Of a stretch of 64,000 nucleotides of DNA, positions 42,703-57,303 are shown piece by piece (the stretch's first letter is position 1; the number at the start of each line of letters is the position of its first letter). Source of the DNA: Flaccisagitta enflata (Eukaryota > Chaetognatha > Sagittoidea > Aphragmophora). The translations under genes were made by a program, and so were the position numbers. The notes beneath the pieces were generated by a model. The model had not been told where the DNA came from. It was given only the letters and a program-made list of their open reading frames with translations, and ran no database searches. Location of the stretch: assembly GCA_965153355.1 (NCBI GenBank), contig OZ231126.1, forward strand, positions 78,554,001 to 78,618,000, given 5' to 3'.

Positions 42703-42912
42703 CAAGGCCGGATACACGGCTACCGAAGTCGCGTGCGGGTGGGCAGGGGTCATATTTGAGGTCACCAGACCATTTGGGCAGGAGCAGTGAGATCAAAGAA
42801 ATAAAATCACAAAAAATGTAAAGTGTGACCGACCGACCGACCGACCGGCCGACCGACCGACCGACCGACCGACGGACAAAGCGGGTTGTAGAGTCGCATG
42901 CACGCGACTAAA
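42703..42912 (-). mobile_element. Family A element, GTCGCGTG-arm type
   Basis: Plus strand: acaaggccggatacacggct, gtcgcgtgcgggtgggcagg, a long (GACC)n, caaagcgggttgtagagtcg and catgcacgcgactaaaaaa. About 85 percent like 24491-24681 by eye. Confidence 0.85.
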
Positions 42913-42940
42913 AAAAAGTAAAAGAGAAAGAAGGAAAGAA

Positions 42941-43085
42941 ACAAGGCCGGATACACGGCAATCCAGTCGCGGATGTCTGGGCAGGAGCAGTAGTGCGAAA
43001 ACCGCTCGGAACTTAAAAATGTTACGTTACTGACGGACCGACCGACCGAGACAGCAAGGTGTAGAGTCGCGTGTCCGCGACTAAT
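42941..43085 (-). mobile_element. Family A element, short copy
   Basis: Plus strand: acaaggccggatacacggca, cagtcgcggatgtctgggca, (GACC)n, caaggtgtagagtcgcgtgt and ccgcgactaataa. It sits 28 bp from the previous copy in the same orientation. Confidence 0.82.
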
Positions 43086-43089
43086 AAGA

Positions 43090-43585
43090 ATAAGCAATAT
43101 CCAATAATGCTATAGATTAATAGTACGAATTAAAATCCAGTAAGAGCACCTGAGCTCCTGAGGTTCTTGGTCCTTATCGTAGTTATTGGTTTAGTAGTAA
43201 CGTTGTCCAACTTTTATTCAGTAGTACTGTATGAAAGTCAGTATGAAAGTCGGTATGTAAATCAGCGCAGCTAGAGTAGTTAGTACAGTTCTTACAACCC
43301 ATGAGGTTGGATAATACAAATAGTTGGCAAGGTACTGTTGCCACGGTTGGTTTATGATCTATCACTAATCATATTTCAAGATAATTCCTCCACTACTCGA
43401 GGAATGAAAATGTGTAGAGCGAAAGAAAATTGAAAATTCTGTTCGCTTTAGAAATAAAACGAATCCGAGATTGCAAATCAGAGCCTCATTAATCTTTTTG
43501 GCATTACTTCACTGCCAATTCAATAGTCCTCAATTTTCTCAAGTCTTAACATAGAGGTTCTTTCCTTGCCCTCCATTTTCGCGTT
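43090..43585. other. No gene seen
   Basis: Single-copy-like AT-rich DNA; a short direct repeat tatgaaagtc-gtatgaaagtc at 43230-43255. Confidence 0.4.
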
Positions 43586-43587
43586 TT

Positions 43588-43860
43588 TTACTTTTGAGTG
43601 AGGGGGCGTTTCTAGTCAGAGACAATCACGTTTTTAATGGGCCACTCGGTCGCTCGCTATATTCGTTCGCTCGCACCGCTAATTCAGCTCACTCGCTCCG
43701 CAGCGCTATGCTTCGCTGTGCTCGCTCCATTCATGGGCTTGCTCACTCACTTCGCTCACTCCCTCGTGGGACAATTGAAATTCTTGAATATGTGTTCATG
43801 CTATGATCGCATTCAGCAGGAAGAAACGCGTTTTTCATCTTCACTAGAAACACACCCTGA
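43588..43860 (+). repeat. Dispersed family B repeat
   Basis: gggggcgtttctagtcagag, gggccactcggtcgctcgct, repeated cgctcgct/gctcactc words, tcgtgggacaattgaaattc, gaatatgtgttcatgc and aaacgcgttttt. No (GTCN)n and no TIR seen. The source is unknown. Confidence 0.75.
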
Positions 43861-44192
43861 AATTGGTATCAAATCCCTCGTCAGTATAATGTATGAAAGT
43901 TGAACCTCGCAATATAATAACGAATTAAAGGGACTGAAGATTTTTATTCATACATGTATAAGGTGAATTTCTGTCATCGTTTGTAAAGAAAATAAAACAG
44001 AACACCATGAAGGGACTCAAAGTCCATAACAGTTATTGGCGGATTTCCGTTACTCTTGGATCCGTTTGTGCGGCGTGTAACTGAACGTAACATATAATAG
44101 CAGCTGGGTTTCCTACGATTCTAAGAAACGTAGGAATCTGGGTTTGGAAGCTTCCGTTTCTAGGTTTCCTAACCAATATCGCAATATGAAAA

Positions 44193-44748
44193 TGAGTTTT
44201 TAGTCGCGTGCTACGCGACTCTACACCCCGCTTTGTCCGTCGGTCGGTTGGTCGGTCGGTCGGTCACACTTTACTTTTTTTATTCGTTTTATTCCTACTA
44301 ACTCAATTTAAGTCAATTAGGTCATTTAAAGTAAAATTAGATCATTTTAAGTCATTTTAAGTCAGTTTAAGTCAATTTAAGTAATTTTAGTTATTTTAAT
44401 AGTTTTCATCATTTTAGTGATTTTAGGTTTGTTTAAGTCAATTTTGGTCAGCTAAATTCAATTTCAGTAATTCTAGGTCAATTTAAGTCATTTAAAGTCA
44501 TTTTAAGTTAATTTAAGTCAATTTAAGTCATTTTAATTATTAAATCGTTATAGACATTTTAGGTCAATTTAAGTCAAATAAGGTCATTTTGAGTCATTTT
44601 AGGTCATTTTAGATTATTTTTAGGCATGTTATATAAATTAAATTCAATAAAAGTCATTTTAGTTATGTGGTTGTGTAATAAAAATTGATAAAGTAATTAC
44701 ATATTTAAGTCTCGCACGCGACTTATAGGTGTTGGCCTTGTTTTTTTC
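44193..44748 (+). mobile_element. Family A element with internal 10-11 bp satellite
   Basis: tttttagtcgcgtgctacgc, gactctacaccccgctttgt, (GTCG)n, about 320 bp of (ATTTTAAGTC)-like tandem repeat, then ctcgcacgcgacttataggt and gttggccttgtttttt. It is inserted in the left arm of a large palindrome. Confidence 0.85.
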
Positions 44749-45324
44749 AATTTATCCTAAAAAGCGCTGCTTCATTTTATCTGATTTCTTGGGTGATCAC
44801 TAACAGCGGGACAACATCATAATGCCATAAAAAAGTAGCATCGCCACTCTGCTGTAAATAGATTAAAAATGTAAATGAAAAAACCTTACCTACGTTTCTT
44901 ACGTTTCTAGGTTTTCTAGAAAAATGTTGCTTATGTTTCTTAGAATTCTAGGTTTCTGAGGATTTAAAATATCAGCAAGAATGGACATTTTTTCTTCCTT
45001 GTACATTTGTTGCTCCTTTTATTGATTGACTCGCTTTTTATTAAGAAAAGATTTCCATTTTCACTGACATTGTAAACGTTGGAAAACCTAGAATTCCAAG
45101 TGAATTATGCAAAATCTTCTTAGAATACCTAGAAACGTAAGAAACCTAGGACTAGGTGAAAATTTTTCTTTCACCTTTTCCACCAACATAAAGTAGAGTG
45201 GCGATGCTATTATTCTATGGCATCAGAATATCGTCCCGCTGTTACTAATCACCCAAAAAATTAGGAAAATTGAAGTGGCGCTTCCTGGATTAAAATGAGA
45301 AAAACTCAATGTCACATTGTTGGA

Positions 45325-45354
45325 AAAAAGTCGAATTACGTAATTCGACTTTTT
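45325..45354. repeat. Perfect 30-bp palindrome
   Basis: AAAAAGTCGAATTAC followed at once by its exact inverse, no spacer. It lies off-centre in the 44100-46236 palindrome. Confidence 0.95.
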
Positions 45355-45682
45355 GAAACGTAGGGGAGAAATAAAGTTTTCCATTTTTAGTTTTGGGCAA
45401 TTTTCAAAAGTTGGGCCGTTTTGGGGGTGGGATGATACATTTTTTGATATTCACAGCTAAGAAAGAGCTGATTTTTCTCTTTCAAATGGCGCCCACCAGA
45501 AGTTTCTACGATCATTAGTTTTTGCGCTATGAATTTTTGAATCTTTTTTCGCATTTTTGCAAAATTCGATATTTTTCATTGATCCTATTTTTTGGGCCCC
45601 ATGTAATGAGAGAGATGAGTCAAGATGTTACACAAGTTGACCCTAACTTTTATGACGCTAGCTTTTGCATTTTACTCTGCTT

Positions 45683-45995
<313 letters not shown>

Positions 45996-46599
45996 GAAGA
46001 CAAAGGAAGACCAAGAAAGAGACACAGAGAAACAGATTGAATGACAGGCAGGCAGTCAACCAGACATCATGAGATGCACATAAAAGAACATGCACTGAAA
46101 AAAGAGACTCCCATTTACGACTTTTTTCCAGTCGGCGAGAGCCGCCTTTATTGGTAACGTTGGTTAGGAAACCTAGAATCCTAAGCTTTCTAACCCAGAT
46201 TCCTACGTTTCTTAGAATCGTAGGAAACTCAGCTGCATAGCGTCCTTTCGGTTACTCGTGAGTATTGACTAGAAGTCATCGGGTAAGTCGCTCCGTCTAT
46301 CGGTAGGTCCGTTACAAATCATGAGTTTTACCGGCCTACATCAACATTTTTGGTGCTACTGACTATAAATGCCACGTTGGCCTTCATTATCATCACTCAT
46401 CCGAGTTTTGTTTCAGTTGACAAGTTCTTTGCTTTTATCATTTGCTGATATTACCAGAGAAAACTTTTTATTTCTTCAGATCGCTCTCCCCACTTAACCA
46501 CAACTTTGTCTTGTAAATATCCCAGTGCCCGTGTTTTCATTTGCAGCCTTCTTGTTCTTTGTTTCTTGTTCTTATTCCTGTTCTTGTTCTTTCCTTTTT

Positions 46600-46885
46600 G
46601 AGCAGCGGCCCCGAAGGGATCGATGACCTATGCTTTCACACATATGGGAGTTTTTTCCTTCTCCCTCAAACCCCCCCCCCCCCCCCCGGTCAAATCCCAG
46701 TTTCAAGGCCAAGCCAAGGGGCCCAGATCTCAACCTTGAGGGGGGGGGGTATGGAGGAGAAGGAAACTCCCCACAAGCGTGAAAGCATAGGTCCTCAATC
46801 CCTTTGGGGCCGCTTCCCTGCTTCCCCTTCAACTTAACACAACCTACTTGGGCAGGGCGTGGGTACCGCTGACCATCTAACGCTT
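46600..46885. mobile_element. Family D-like element with about 60-bp inverted arms
   Basis: The left arm is agcggccccgaagggatcga plus gacctatgctttcacac. The right arm is the inverse, ending ccctttggggccgcttccctgc, followed by gtgggtaccgctgacc. It keeps the D arm but lacks the (GTCC)n run, with a C-run and a G-run in the middle. Confidence 0.75.
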
Positions 46886-47247
46886 TATCCACTATTCCTT
46901 TGTTTTCATTTCAAGATTAAATACATCTATTTGACCCAGACTCCGACATGAAACAAAATTCAAACGACGGAATCAATAAGGGTAAATTGACTTCTTTTGC
47001 GCCCGCTTCACTTAATCGTCGCGCGGAAAGGAAAAAAAAGGAGGAAAAATAAAAGAGAAAGAAAATAAAAGAAGAGAAATTTCTCCTTCGGGAGAGAATA
47101 AATCGTCTGCTAATGATTTCTGGCGTGATGAAATTCAATGAAAACTCGCCTTTCCAATGAAAATTCTACATCAAAGAACATTTTCAGTGAAATTTCAAAC
47201 CCGATGATTACATTTACAACCAGGAACCCTTATAATGCGTGAATATC

Positions 47248-48150
<903 letters not shown>

Positions 48151-48353
48151 GAAAGACAGATAGGCAAAGAGAGCGAAAAAAGCAATCCAAGTGACGATTG
48201 GAAAGCGATACGTGGGACTTTCTGCAATTCTGTTTCTGACTTGGTTGCCGTGTTAACTGCGCGTGAGGGCACTGCTGAGGTGCGATAAGAAAAAAAAACG
48301 TAAGAAAAACAAGAATGAAAAAAAGCGAAAGATAGAAGGAAAGTAGGAGAAAA

Positions 48354-48714
48354 CAAGGCCAACACCTACAAGTCGCGTGCGGGACATAAATAACTTAGGA
48401 TGGCTTAAATTGACTTTTAATGCCTCAGGATGACGTTTGATTACTTAAAATGATTAAAAGAGACATAAAATGATGTAAAATGACTTAAATGACTAGATTG
48501 ATCTGATTGACTTAAGTGACTCAATATAGCTTATTATGACTTAAAATGACTCAGAATGACCTAGAATGACTTACTTGGAATAACTAAAAATGACTTAAAA
48601 TGACCTAAAATGACTAAATACAACTGAAAGAAATAAAGAAAGTAACGGCCAACGCACCAACAGATGGACAGACAAAGCGAGTTGTGGAGTAACGTGCACG
48701 CGACTAAAAAACGT
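48354..48714 (-). mobile_element. Family A element with internal 10-11 bp satellite
   Basis: Plus strand: acaaggccaacacctacaag, tcgcgtgcgggac, an (AAAATGACTT)-like satellite over about 240 bp, caacagatggacagacaaag and cacgcgactaaaaaa. It has the same internal satellite and the same gttggccttgt end as 44193-44748. Confidence 0.83.
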
Positions 48715-48740
48715 GATAAATGAAGGAAGTCGTAAAGAAA

Positions 48741-48945
48741 CAAGGCCAACACCTATAAGTCGCGTGGGAGACTTAAAGATTGACTTAGAATGACTTAGAA
48801 TGACTTAGAATGACTCAGTTTACTTTTAAATGACTTTAAATGACTTAAAGAAATGAAATTGATAAAAAAAGTAAAAGTGTGACAGACCAACAGACGAACA
48901 GACAGACAATGTGGGGTGTCGAGTCGCGTGCACGCGACTTTAAAA
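48741..48945 (-). mobile_element. Family A element with short internal satellite
   Basis: Plus strand: acaaggccaacacctataag, tcgcgtgggagac, about 100 bp of (AGAATGACTT)-like satellite, (GACN)n, gtggggtgtcgagtcgcgtg and cacgcgacttt. It is the third copy of the satellite-bearing subtype, 26 bp from the previous one. Confidence 0.83.
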
Positions 48946-49790
48946 AAAGAACGAAAAAAAGATACCAAAAAAAGAGTGAAAATAACAAAGAAACCCAGGG
49001 TAACAATATCGGACTAACGGACGAATTGACGGATCGACGGACGGACAGACTTACCGATGGACAGACCGATGGTTGCAGACGGTCCAAAAGACAATGACTA
49101 AAAATCGGAGATATTACATGCTCAATATTAGGGGTGTTTATAAACGCCAAATAAACGCCATTTATAAACAATGCTATGCAACTGCTTATAAATAATAAAG
49201 ATGCATATAAAAAAAACAAAATTGTTTGAATAGTATTAAAAAACGCTGTTTATATATGACTCTATATCACTGTTTATGAACGGTGGAAAAAAAGAAATTG
49301 TTTGACCTGATCAGTACAAACTGAAAATGTTTACATAAGAAAATGCTCTAATAAATAATTCAAAATTTTGAAGGTTGCTATCAATCTCTTTGACTTCAAA
49401 AATTGTTAAAAAGAGCCCATAATTGATCCTTCATAAACACAACAAAAATGATGTTTATTAACACCAAAAATTCAGTGTTTGTAAACGCTAAATGTTTTGT
49501 GTTTATAAACGCCAAAAAAATAAACAAAAAATGTTTATTTGCCCCCTATTTTTTTGTTTATTACCACAAAAATTGCAATGGGAAAAGTACATGAAATTTT
49601 TATTTTTCTGTCCTCCTCCTTCTTATCCAAAATTGTTTATTTGCCCTCAATTTCTTTTGTATAAAACAAATATTTATTTGCTCCCAATTTCTTTTGCAAA
49701 TAAACAAAAAAATTGTTTATTTGGTACCACAAATTTGATCTCATAAACTCTCATAAACACTTCTTAAGATTTTAGGTGTTTATAAACACC

Positions 49791-49962
49791 AACAAGGCCG
49801 GATACACGGCCAATACCAGTCGCGGACGGGTGGGCAGGGGCGGAAATGCGTGTTTTCCCACTTTTTGACTCGTGCTCACCAACGGACCGACCGACCAACC
49901 GACCGACCAACGGACGGACGGACAAAGCCTCTTATAGAGTCGCTTGTCCGCGACTAAAAATG
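49791..49962 (-). mobile_element. Family A element nested in a 3-kb palindrome
   Basis: Plus strand: acaaggccggatacacggcc, gtcgcggacgggtgggcagg, (GACC)n, aaagcctcttatagagtcgc and ttgtccgcgactaaaaat. Confidence 0.87.
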
Positions 49963-50597
49963 TGGAACTCATAATTAAGTTTTTATATTTCCCTCCTCCT
50001 CCTCTTCTTTATCCAATATTGTTTATTTGCCCCAAATTTCTTTTGTAATTGAAGAAATGTTTATTTGCTCCAAATTTCTTTTCTAAATTGACAAAAATTC
50101 ATTTATTTGATATCATAAATTGGTTTTTATAAATATTTACACTCCATTTGAAATTTTTATGTTTATAAACACCAAAACTATGAATCTCATTATCAAATTT
50201 GTTTATCTAATACCTTAGATTTGATCTCATAAACGTTTACACTCCTTGTGTAAACATTTATGAGATCAAATTTATGGCTCAGTGGCCAAGTTGGTAACTA
50301 GGTTACCAGATCTGGTAACCCGGGAGGGTCCTCTAGTAACCTGGGAAGGCATCTGCTAATTTAGTAACCTGTTTGGTAATTTACTGGAATTTTATCTGGT
50401 AACTTTGGTAACTTGGGGCAAAAATCTGGTAACTTTGGTAACCTGGGAGAAAAATTTGATAATTTTGGTAATTTTTTAGATGATTTAAAGAATTTTTTTT
50501 AGATGATTTAAAGAAATAATCTAAAATTTTTATATGAATCATTCATATTGAGCGTCTTATCATTCATCAAGCATATGTCACTAAGACATAATCTCTT

Positions 50598-50637
<40 letters not shown>
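50598..50637. repeat. (CT)n microsatellite
   Basis: About 19 CT units inside the 3-kb palindrome. Confidence 0.95.
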
Positions 50638-50639
<2 letters not shown>

Positions 50640-52140
50640 GTTACTCTGTGTCCCTCTTTTACTCTTACTCTAACAAATGGCTGCTTCCTGTTTCACCCAA
50701 AAGAATTGTAAATTGAAGTTGAAACCATAGGCGGTTTTTATTTGTGGATAAGAAGTTTTACACATTGCTGTGCTGGTTCCGTTGTGCATCTGTCAATCCA
50801 CTTATTGATTTGTCCATCAGTCCATCTAACATCTTTAAATTACTGGTTTTTTTTGTCCTTTTAATAGGTTTTTAAGTCAGTTTGAGTTATGAGTATTGAG
50901 TATTGAGTGTCTATATTAGTTGTGTTATTGCTCCTGCCCTACCATTTGCGACTTTTGCACTTTGTAGGGCTTGTTATTATATAAAATTGCAATTTTTTTT
51001 AAATGCTGCAAAAGAAGAACTCTTATGAAACTTCAAAAACAAACCCAGCGCTAGACCTAACCCTATCCCCAGCTTTATCTCTACCCCAAACCTTAACTCA
51101 TCACTTTCTTAATAACACTTTAAAAACAAAAAGCCGGGTCTTGGTGGTGATGAATACCAAATACGGGGATCATTGTTAAAGCATACCCGCTAATGGAGCA
51201 CGACTGCCAAAAAGGTGAAGAACTTAATGCCCCATCAAAGATTTTATGATATAACTTTGCTATAACACATTTTTGTGTCTAGTTCCTTGATATGTGAAGC
51301 TCATATGTACATTAGATTGATCATCCAACATGATTGCAGTAACCTAATATAGATATAAAGATCTGGTAACTAATTCGGTAACTTGCGAAAAAAATCTGGT
51401 AACTATCTGGTAACCTGGAGAGGTTAAGCTGGTAACTTGGCCAAATTCAGTGTTGGCCACTGAGATTTATGGTACCAAATAAAAATTTTTTTGTTTATTT
51501 AGAAAAAAAATTAGGAGCAAATAAATATTTGTTTATATACAAAAGAAATTGTGGGCAAATAAACGATTTTGAATGAGGAGGAGGAGGAAGAGGAGGAGGA
51601 GAAAAATATAAGAATCCTTAGCACATTCTCCACTGCACTTTTTGTGGTTTTAGGAGGGTCAAAGGGGGAAATAAAACATTTTTGTTCAATTTTTTTTGCG
51701 TTTATCAACACAAAATATTTAGCCTTTACAAACACTTAATTTTTGTTGTCTGTAAATATCAATATCATTGTGTTTACAAACAATCAATTATAGGCTCTTT
51801 TTAACGATTTTTTGAGTCAAAAAAATTATTAGCAACTTTTAAAATTTTGATTATTCAAATAGAACATTTTCTTGTGTGGACATTTTCAGTTTGTACTGAT
51901 CAGATGAAACAATCTCTTATTTTCCTATGTTCATAAACAGTCATATACAGTTGTTTATAAACAGCGTTTTTTACTTCCATTTAAACAATTTTTGTTTATT
52001 AGACTTGCATTTTTAATATTGATAAACAGTTGTATAGCATTGTTTATAAACAGCGTTTATATGGCGTTTTTAAACAACACCCAATTTGGGGATGTAATAC
52101 CTGGAGAATCGATAGAAAAAGTATGATTGAAGGAGTTTTT

Positions 52141-52442
<302 letters not shown>

Positions 52443-52455
52443 CAATTTGTCATAG

Positions 52456-52570
52456 TGTTGGGTGACGATGAGGAATGGAGCAGGGCACTCAGCATCGACT
52501 GGCGCGTGTTTGTCTGGCCTGGAGGGCGTCAAAGGTCAGCGCCGGCCAAAAAAGAAACAGACGCGCAAAG
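52456..52570 (+). other. Candidate orphan exon
   Basis: A 115-bp GC-richer segment lies between an AG that follows a (GTT)n/(GCTGTT) array and a GT (CAAAG|gtgctg) that opens the 56-bp satellite. One frame reads LGDDEEWSRALSIDWRVF. Its place right after a (GTT)n array resembles true exons of the channel gene. The other frames are also open and no partner exon is known. Confidence 0.2.
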
Positions 52571-53745
52571 GTGCTGACACAGGCATTGGGGCACTGAGGG
52601 AAACAATCATCTGTGCTGAAACAGAGATGGTGACACAGGCATTGGGGCACTAAGGGAAACAAACATCTGTGCTGAAACAGAGATGGTGACACAGGCATTG
52701 GGGCACTAAAGGAAACAAACATCTGTGCTGAAACAGAGATGGTGACACAGGCATTGGGGCACTAAGGGAAATAAACATCTGTGCTGAAACAGAGATGGTG
52801 ACACAGGCATTGGGGCACTAAGGGAAACAAACATCTGTGCTGAAACAGAGATGGTGACACAGGCATTGGGGCACTAAGGGAAACAAACATCTGTGCTGAA
52901 ACAGAGATGGTGACACAGGCATTGGGGCACTAAAGGAAACAAACATCTGTGCTGAAACAGAGATGGTGACACAGGCATTGGGGCACTAAAGGAAACAAAC
53001 ATCTTTGCTGAAACAGAGATGGTGACACAGGCATTGGGGCACTAAGGGAAACAAACATCTGTGCTGAAACAGAGATGGTGACACAGGCATTGGGGCACTA
53101 AAGGAAACAAACATCTGTGCTGAAACAGAGATGGTGACACAGGCATTGGGGCACTAAAGGAAACAAACATCTTTGCTGAAACAGAGATGGTGACACAGGC
53201 ATTGGGGCACTAAGGGAAACAAACATCTGTGCTGAAACAGAGATGGTGACACAGGCATTGGGGCACTAAAGGAAACAAACATCTGTGCTGAAACAGAGAT
53301 GGTGACACAGGCATTGGGGCACTAAGGGAAATAAACATCTGTGCTGAAACAGAGATGGTGACACAGGCATTGGGGCACTAAGGGAAACAAACATCTGTGC
53401 TGAAACAGAGATGGTGACACAGGCATTGGGGCACTAAGGGAAACAAACATCTGTGCTGAAACAGAGATGGTGAAACAGGCATTGGGGCACTAAGGGAAAC
53501 AAACATCTGTGCTGAAACAGAGATGGTGACACAGGCATTGGGGCACTAAGGGAAACAAACATCTGTGCTGAAACAGAGATGGTGACACAGGCATTGGGGC
53601 ACTAAGGGAAACAAACATCTGTGCTGAAACAGAGATGGTGACACAGGCATTGGGGCACTAAGGGAAACAAACGTCCGTGCTGAAACAGAGATGGTGACAC
53701 AGGCGTTTGGAAACTAAGGGAGAAAATCATCTGAGCTGAAACACA
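52571..53745. repeat. 56-bp satellite, about 21 nearly identical copies
   Basis: Unit starts gtgctgaaacagagatggtg and contains gcattggggcactaa and ggaaacaaacatct. Period 56 exactly (for example 52613 and 52669). Variants: aaggaa/agggaa, ataaac/acaaac, ctttgc/ctgtgc, a few single changes. Confidence 0.98.
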
Positions 53746-54560
53746 CTTGTGTCGGGACTTGGGACACTAAGGAAATAAATCATCTGTGCTGAAACAGAGA
53801 TGGTGACGCAGGCGTTGGGACTTGGGACACTGAGGGAGAGAATCATCCAAGCTGGAACACACTTGCGTTGGGACTCGGGACTATGTGGGAGAAAAACATC
53901 TGTGCTGAAAAAGAAATGATGACGCAGGCGTTGGGACAATCGCTGAAACAAAGATGATAACATCTGTACTGAAATAGAGGCGTTGGGACACTGAGGGAGA
54001 AAATCATCTGAGCTGAAACACACTTGCGCTGGGACTTGGGACACTGTAGGAGAAAATCATCTGTGCTGAAACACACTTGCGTTGGGTCTTGGGACACTGA
54101 GGGAGAAAAACATCTGTGCTGAAACAGAGATGGTGGGACAATTGCTGAAACAAAGATAACATCTGTGCTAGAATAGAGGGGATGACAGAGGCGTCCGGTG
54201 CAGGGACACAAAAGGAGAAAAACATCTGTGCTGAAACCGAGGTGGTGACACTTGCGTTGGGACAATTGGTGAAACACCGATGATAACATCTGTGCTGGAG
54301 TAGAGGTGGTGATGTAGGCGTTGATGTTGGTGGTGACGTTGGCGTTGGGTGTAGAGACACAAAAGGAGAAACATATTTGTGCTGAAACAAAAATGATAAC
54401 ATCTGTGCTGGAATGGAGGTGATGACATAGGCGTTGGGACTTGGTATACTGAGGGAGAAAAACATTTCTACTGAAACAGAGGTGGTGATACAGACGTTGG
54501 GACAGTGAGGGGGAAAAACATCGGTACTGAAACAAAGATGATGACATCTGTGCCGGAATT
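53746..54560. repeat. Decayed satellite related to the 56-bp unit
   Basis: Recurring ctgaaacacacttg, gagggagaaaatcatct, gtgacgcaggcgttggga and gataacatctgtgctg words in irregular 30-60 bp spacing. Minus-strand open frames here are shadows. Confidence 0.9.
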
Positions 54561-54564
54561 GGAA

Positions 54565-55030
54565 GCCTCCAGTAATGGTGGTGACATAGGCGTCGGGGAC
54601 ATTCTCGGAAAAGATCTTATAAGAATTAAGATTACCATTTTTTCCGGCGCTATGCAATAATCACGAGCAGAAGTGGTCCTACGTTCTAAATTTTGAAGAG
54701 ATAAAAAAACAACAATGAGAAAGCGAAGAATTGCGATGTGATATCCAAAATTCATCGCCAAATCATGCCAAGCACTCTCTCTGCTTTTTCTCCCAAAGAA
54801 AGTTCACACAAAATCAAATCTAGCTCAACAGAGGTGCCATCGCAAAGCTGATGCAACTGAATACATTTTTTTTTTAAATCCCATCTTGTTGTTCCCGAGA
54901 GCTTGTTGTTTTTTCTCGATTTTTTTTCCTTCACTTTTATCTCTTTGAAATAACCAAGAAACCTGAAAAGAAATTTTATTGATAAACATCCGGCACTTTG
55001 CCGATTCCAACTACTCAGAATGTAAGTGAA
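54565..55030. other. No gene seen
   Basis: AT-rich, no coding stretch recognised. Confidence 0.4.
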
Positions 55031-55037
55031 GAGAGAA

Positions 55038-55752
<715 letters not shown>

Positions 55753-55971
55753 TAGTTGATGATAGATGATAGATGATGGAAAACATATTGGGACTTCATA
55801 AGGCATGTTCAGTTTGAGAAATTTGTTGGCTATTCTTTCAACTAGAATTTGAATTGCGCGTGAACACACTTTCGCGTTTTAACGTCGAGTTTTAAAGGCG
55901 AGGCGATCTCTTCCGCGTTCATTAACTCGTTCTTTACTCATCTTCAACAAATCAAACCCGAGATCTTCTTA

Positions 55972-56284
55972 AATGCGTCCTCGCATCTCTATAAGAGGGT
56001 GTGTCCCTCGGTTCGTCTGAATGTCTGTCTGTCTGTCACGCGAAAATTTTTAAATGTGATTTCTTAGGTTTTCTCTTCATTTCTCTTCATTTCTCATCAT
56101 GTCTCTTTGTGTCTCTTATATCTTTTATGTCTCTTTTGTCTCTTTCATGTCTTCTATATGTCTCTTTTTTCTCTTATTTTTCTAATGTCTTATGTATGGT
56201 AATATCTTTATATGTTAATGATTTATTTCTTAATACCATACTTTAAAAGAGGACGCATCTATTGCATATCTCTTGGCCTTGTTA
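55972..56284 (+). mobile_element. Family E element (GCGTCCTC arms)
   Basis: atgcgtcctcgcatctctat, aagagggtgtgtccctcgg, (GTCT)n, about 150 bp of degenerate tctctttgtgtctctt repeats, inverse arm agaggacgcat and cttggccttgtta. It is the same plan as A and C with a third arm sequence. Confidence 0.8.
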
Positions 56285-56289
56285 TTGTT

Positions 56290-56800
56290 TTTTTTCACCG
56301 CGTTTTCATTAAGGTTTACATTTACATTTACAGTTGCGCCCTGATATAACGCATCCGAGAGTAACGGAAATCCAATGATAACAAGTATAAGATCTTGATG
56401 ATTTTATGTTATTCTTTTTTGTTCTTTATGTTGGCAATATTGGAAATCTACTTATAGAATAAAATTGATGAATGTTTATGTCCCGTGACATCCATTATTG
56501 CGGCGTTCAAATGTGCCTCGTTTCAGGGGGTGGAAAAGGAGAGGGAAGAGAGAGTTGAGGGGAGGGGAAACACTTGCAACCACGGGGGGGGGGGAGAAGG
56601 GGAACAGACGAAGATGACGAAGATAAGAAAGATATCTAAAGGTCGATATATTGAAAAACAGAAGAAATTTTGAAGATTGTATCGATTGAGAAGGTAAATG
56701 TGTCTGTTTGCCTCATATTGCGTATCAAGAAACTATTTCGGGAAGGTTGTAAAAAGTGTACTTTGAAAGTAATCGCCCTCTTTATAAATTTGTTAATGTT
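56290..56800. other. No gene seen
   Basis: AT-rich with one G-run (56585-56594). Confidence 0.4.
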
Positions 56801-56802
56801 TT

Positions 56803-57155
<353 letters not shown>

Positions 57156-57303
57156 TTATTCTTGCTGTCGTTCCTTTGCATTAGATAACGTAAATGACGC
57201 ATTTTTGCTATTGGTATTTACAATGATGTCGATCGCCAAGAGGCTAAGAGTAAGAAGCTAAGAGGCTAAGAGGGCGCGGTTCCCATAAAACGACGCATCG
57301 CTA

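Larger units (their letters stand above)
49112..52099. mobile_element. Palindromic element of 3 kb, TA-flanked, with inner inverted repeats
   Basis: Ends TATTACAT and ATGTAATA. Arms share ggtgtttataaacgcc, gcctgatcagtacaaactga-like and agagcccataattgat-like blocks with their inverses over at least 600 bp at each side. Inside, 50275-50460 (gtggccaagttggtaac, repeated ggtaac words) pairs with 51360-51465. The left arm carries the family A copy at 49791. No ORF. Confidence 0.83.

Noticed and set aside
50770-50985. Possible decayed family A copy in the 3-kb palindrome
   Set aside because: A few matching words (gtccatcagtccatc, ctcctgccctaccatttgcg, gggcttgtta) but no arm pair could be recognised.
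52571-53745. CRISPR-like regular repeats
   Set aside because: 56-bp units are directly adjacent with no unique spacers, in a eukaryotic context; a satellite.
53727-54657. Minus-strand frames of 100-234 codons rich in Ser/Pro/Phe
   Set aside because: Shadow of decayed 56-bp satellite units; overlapping frames all open.
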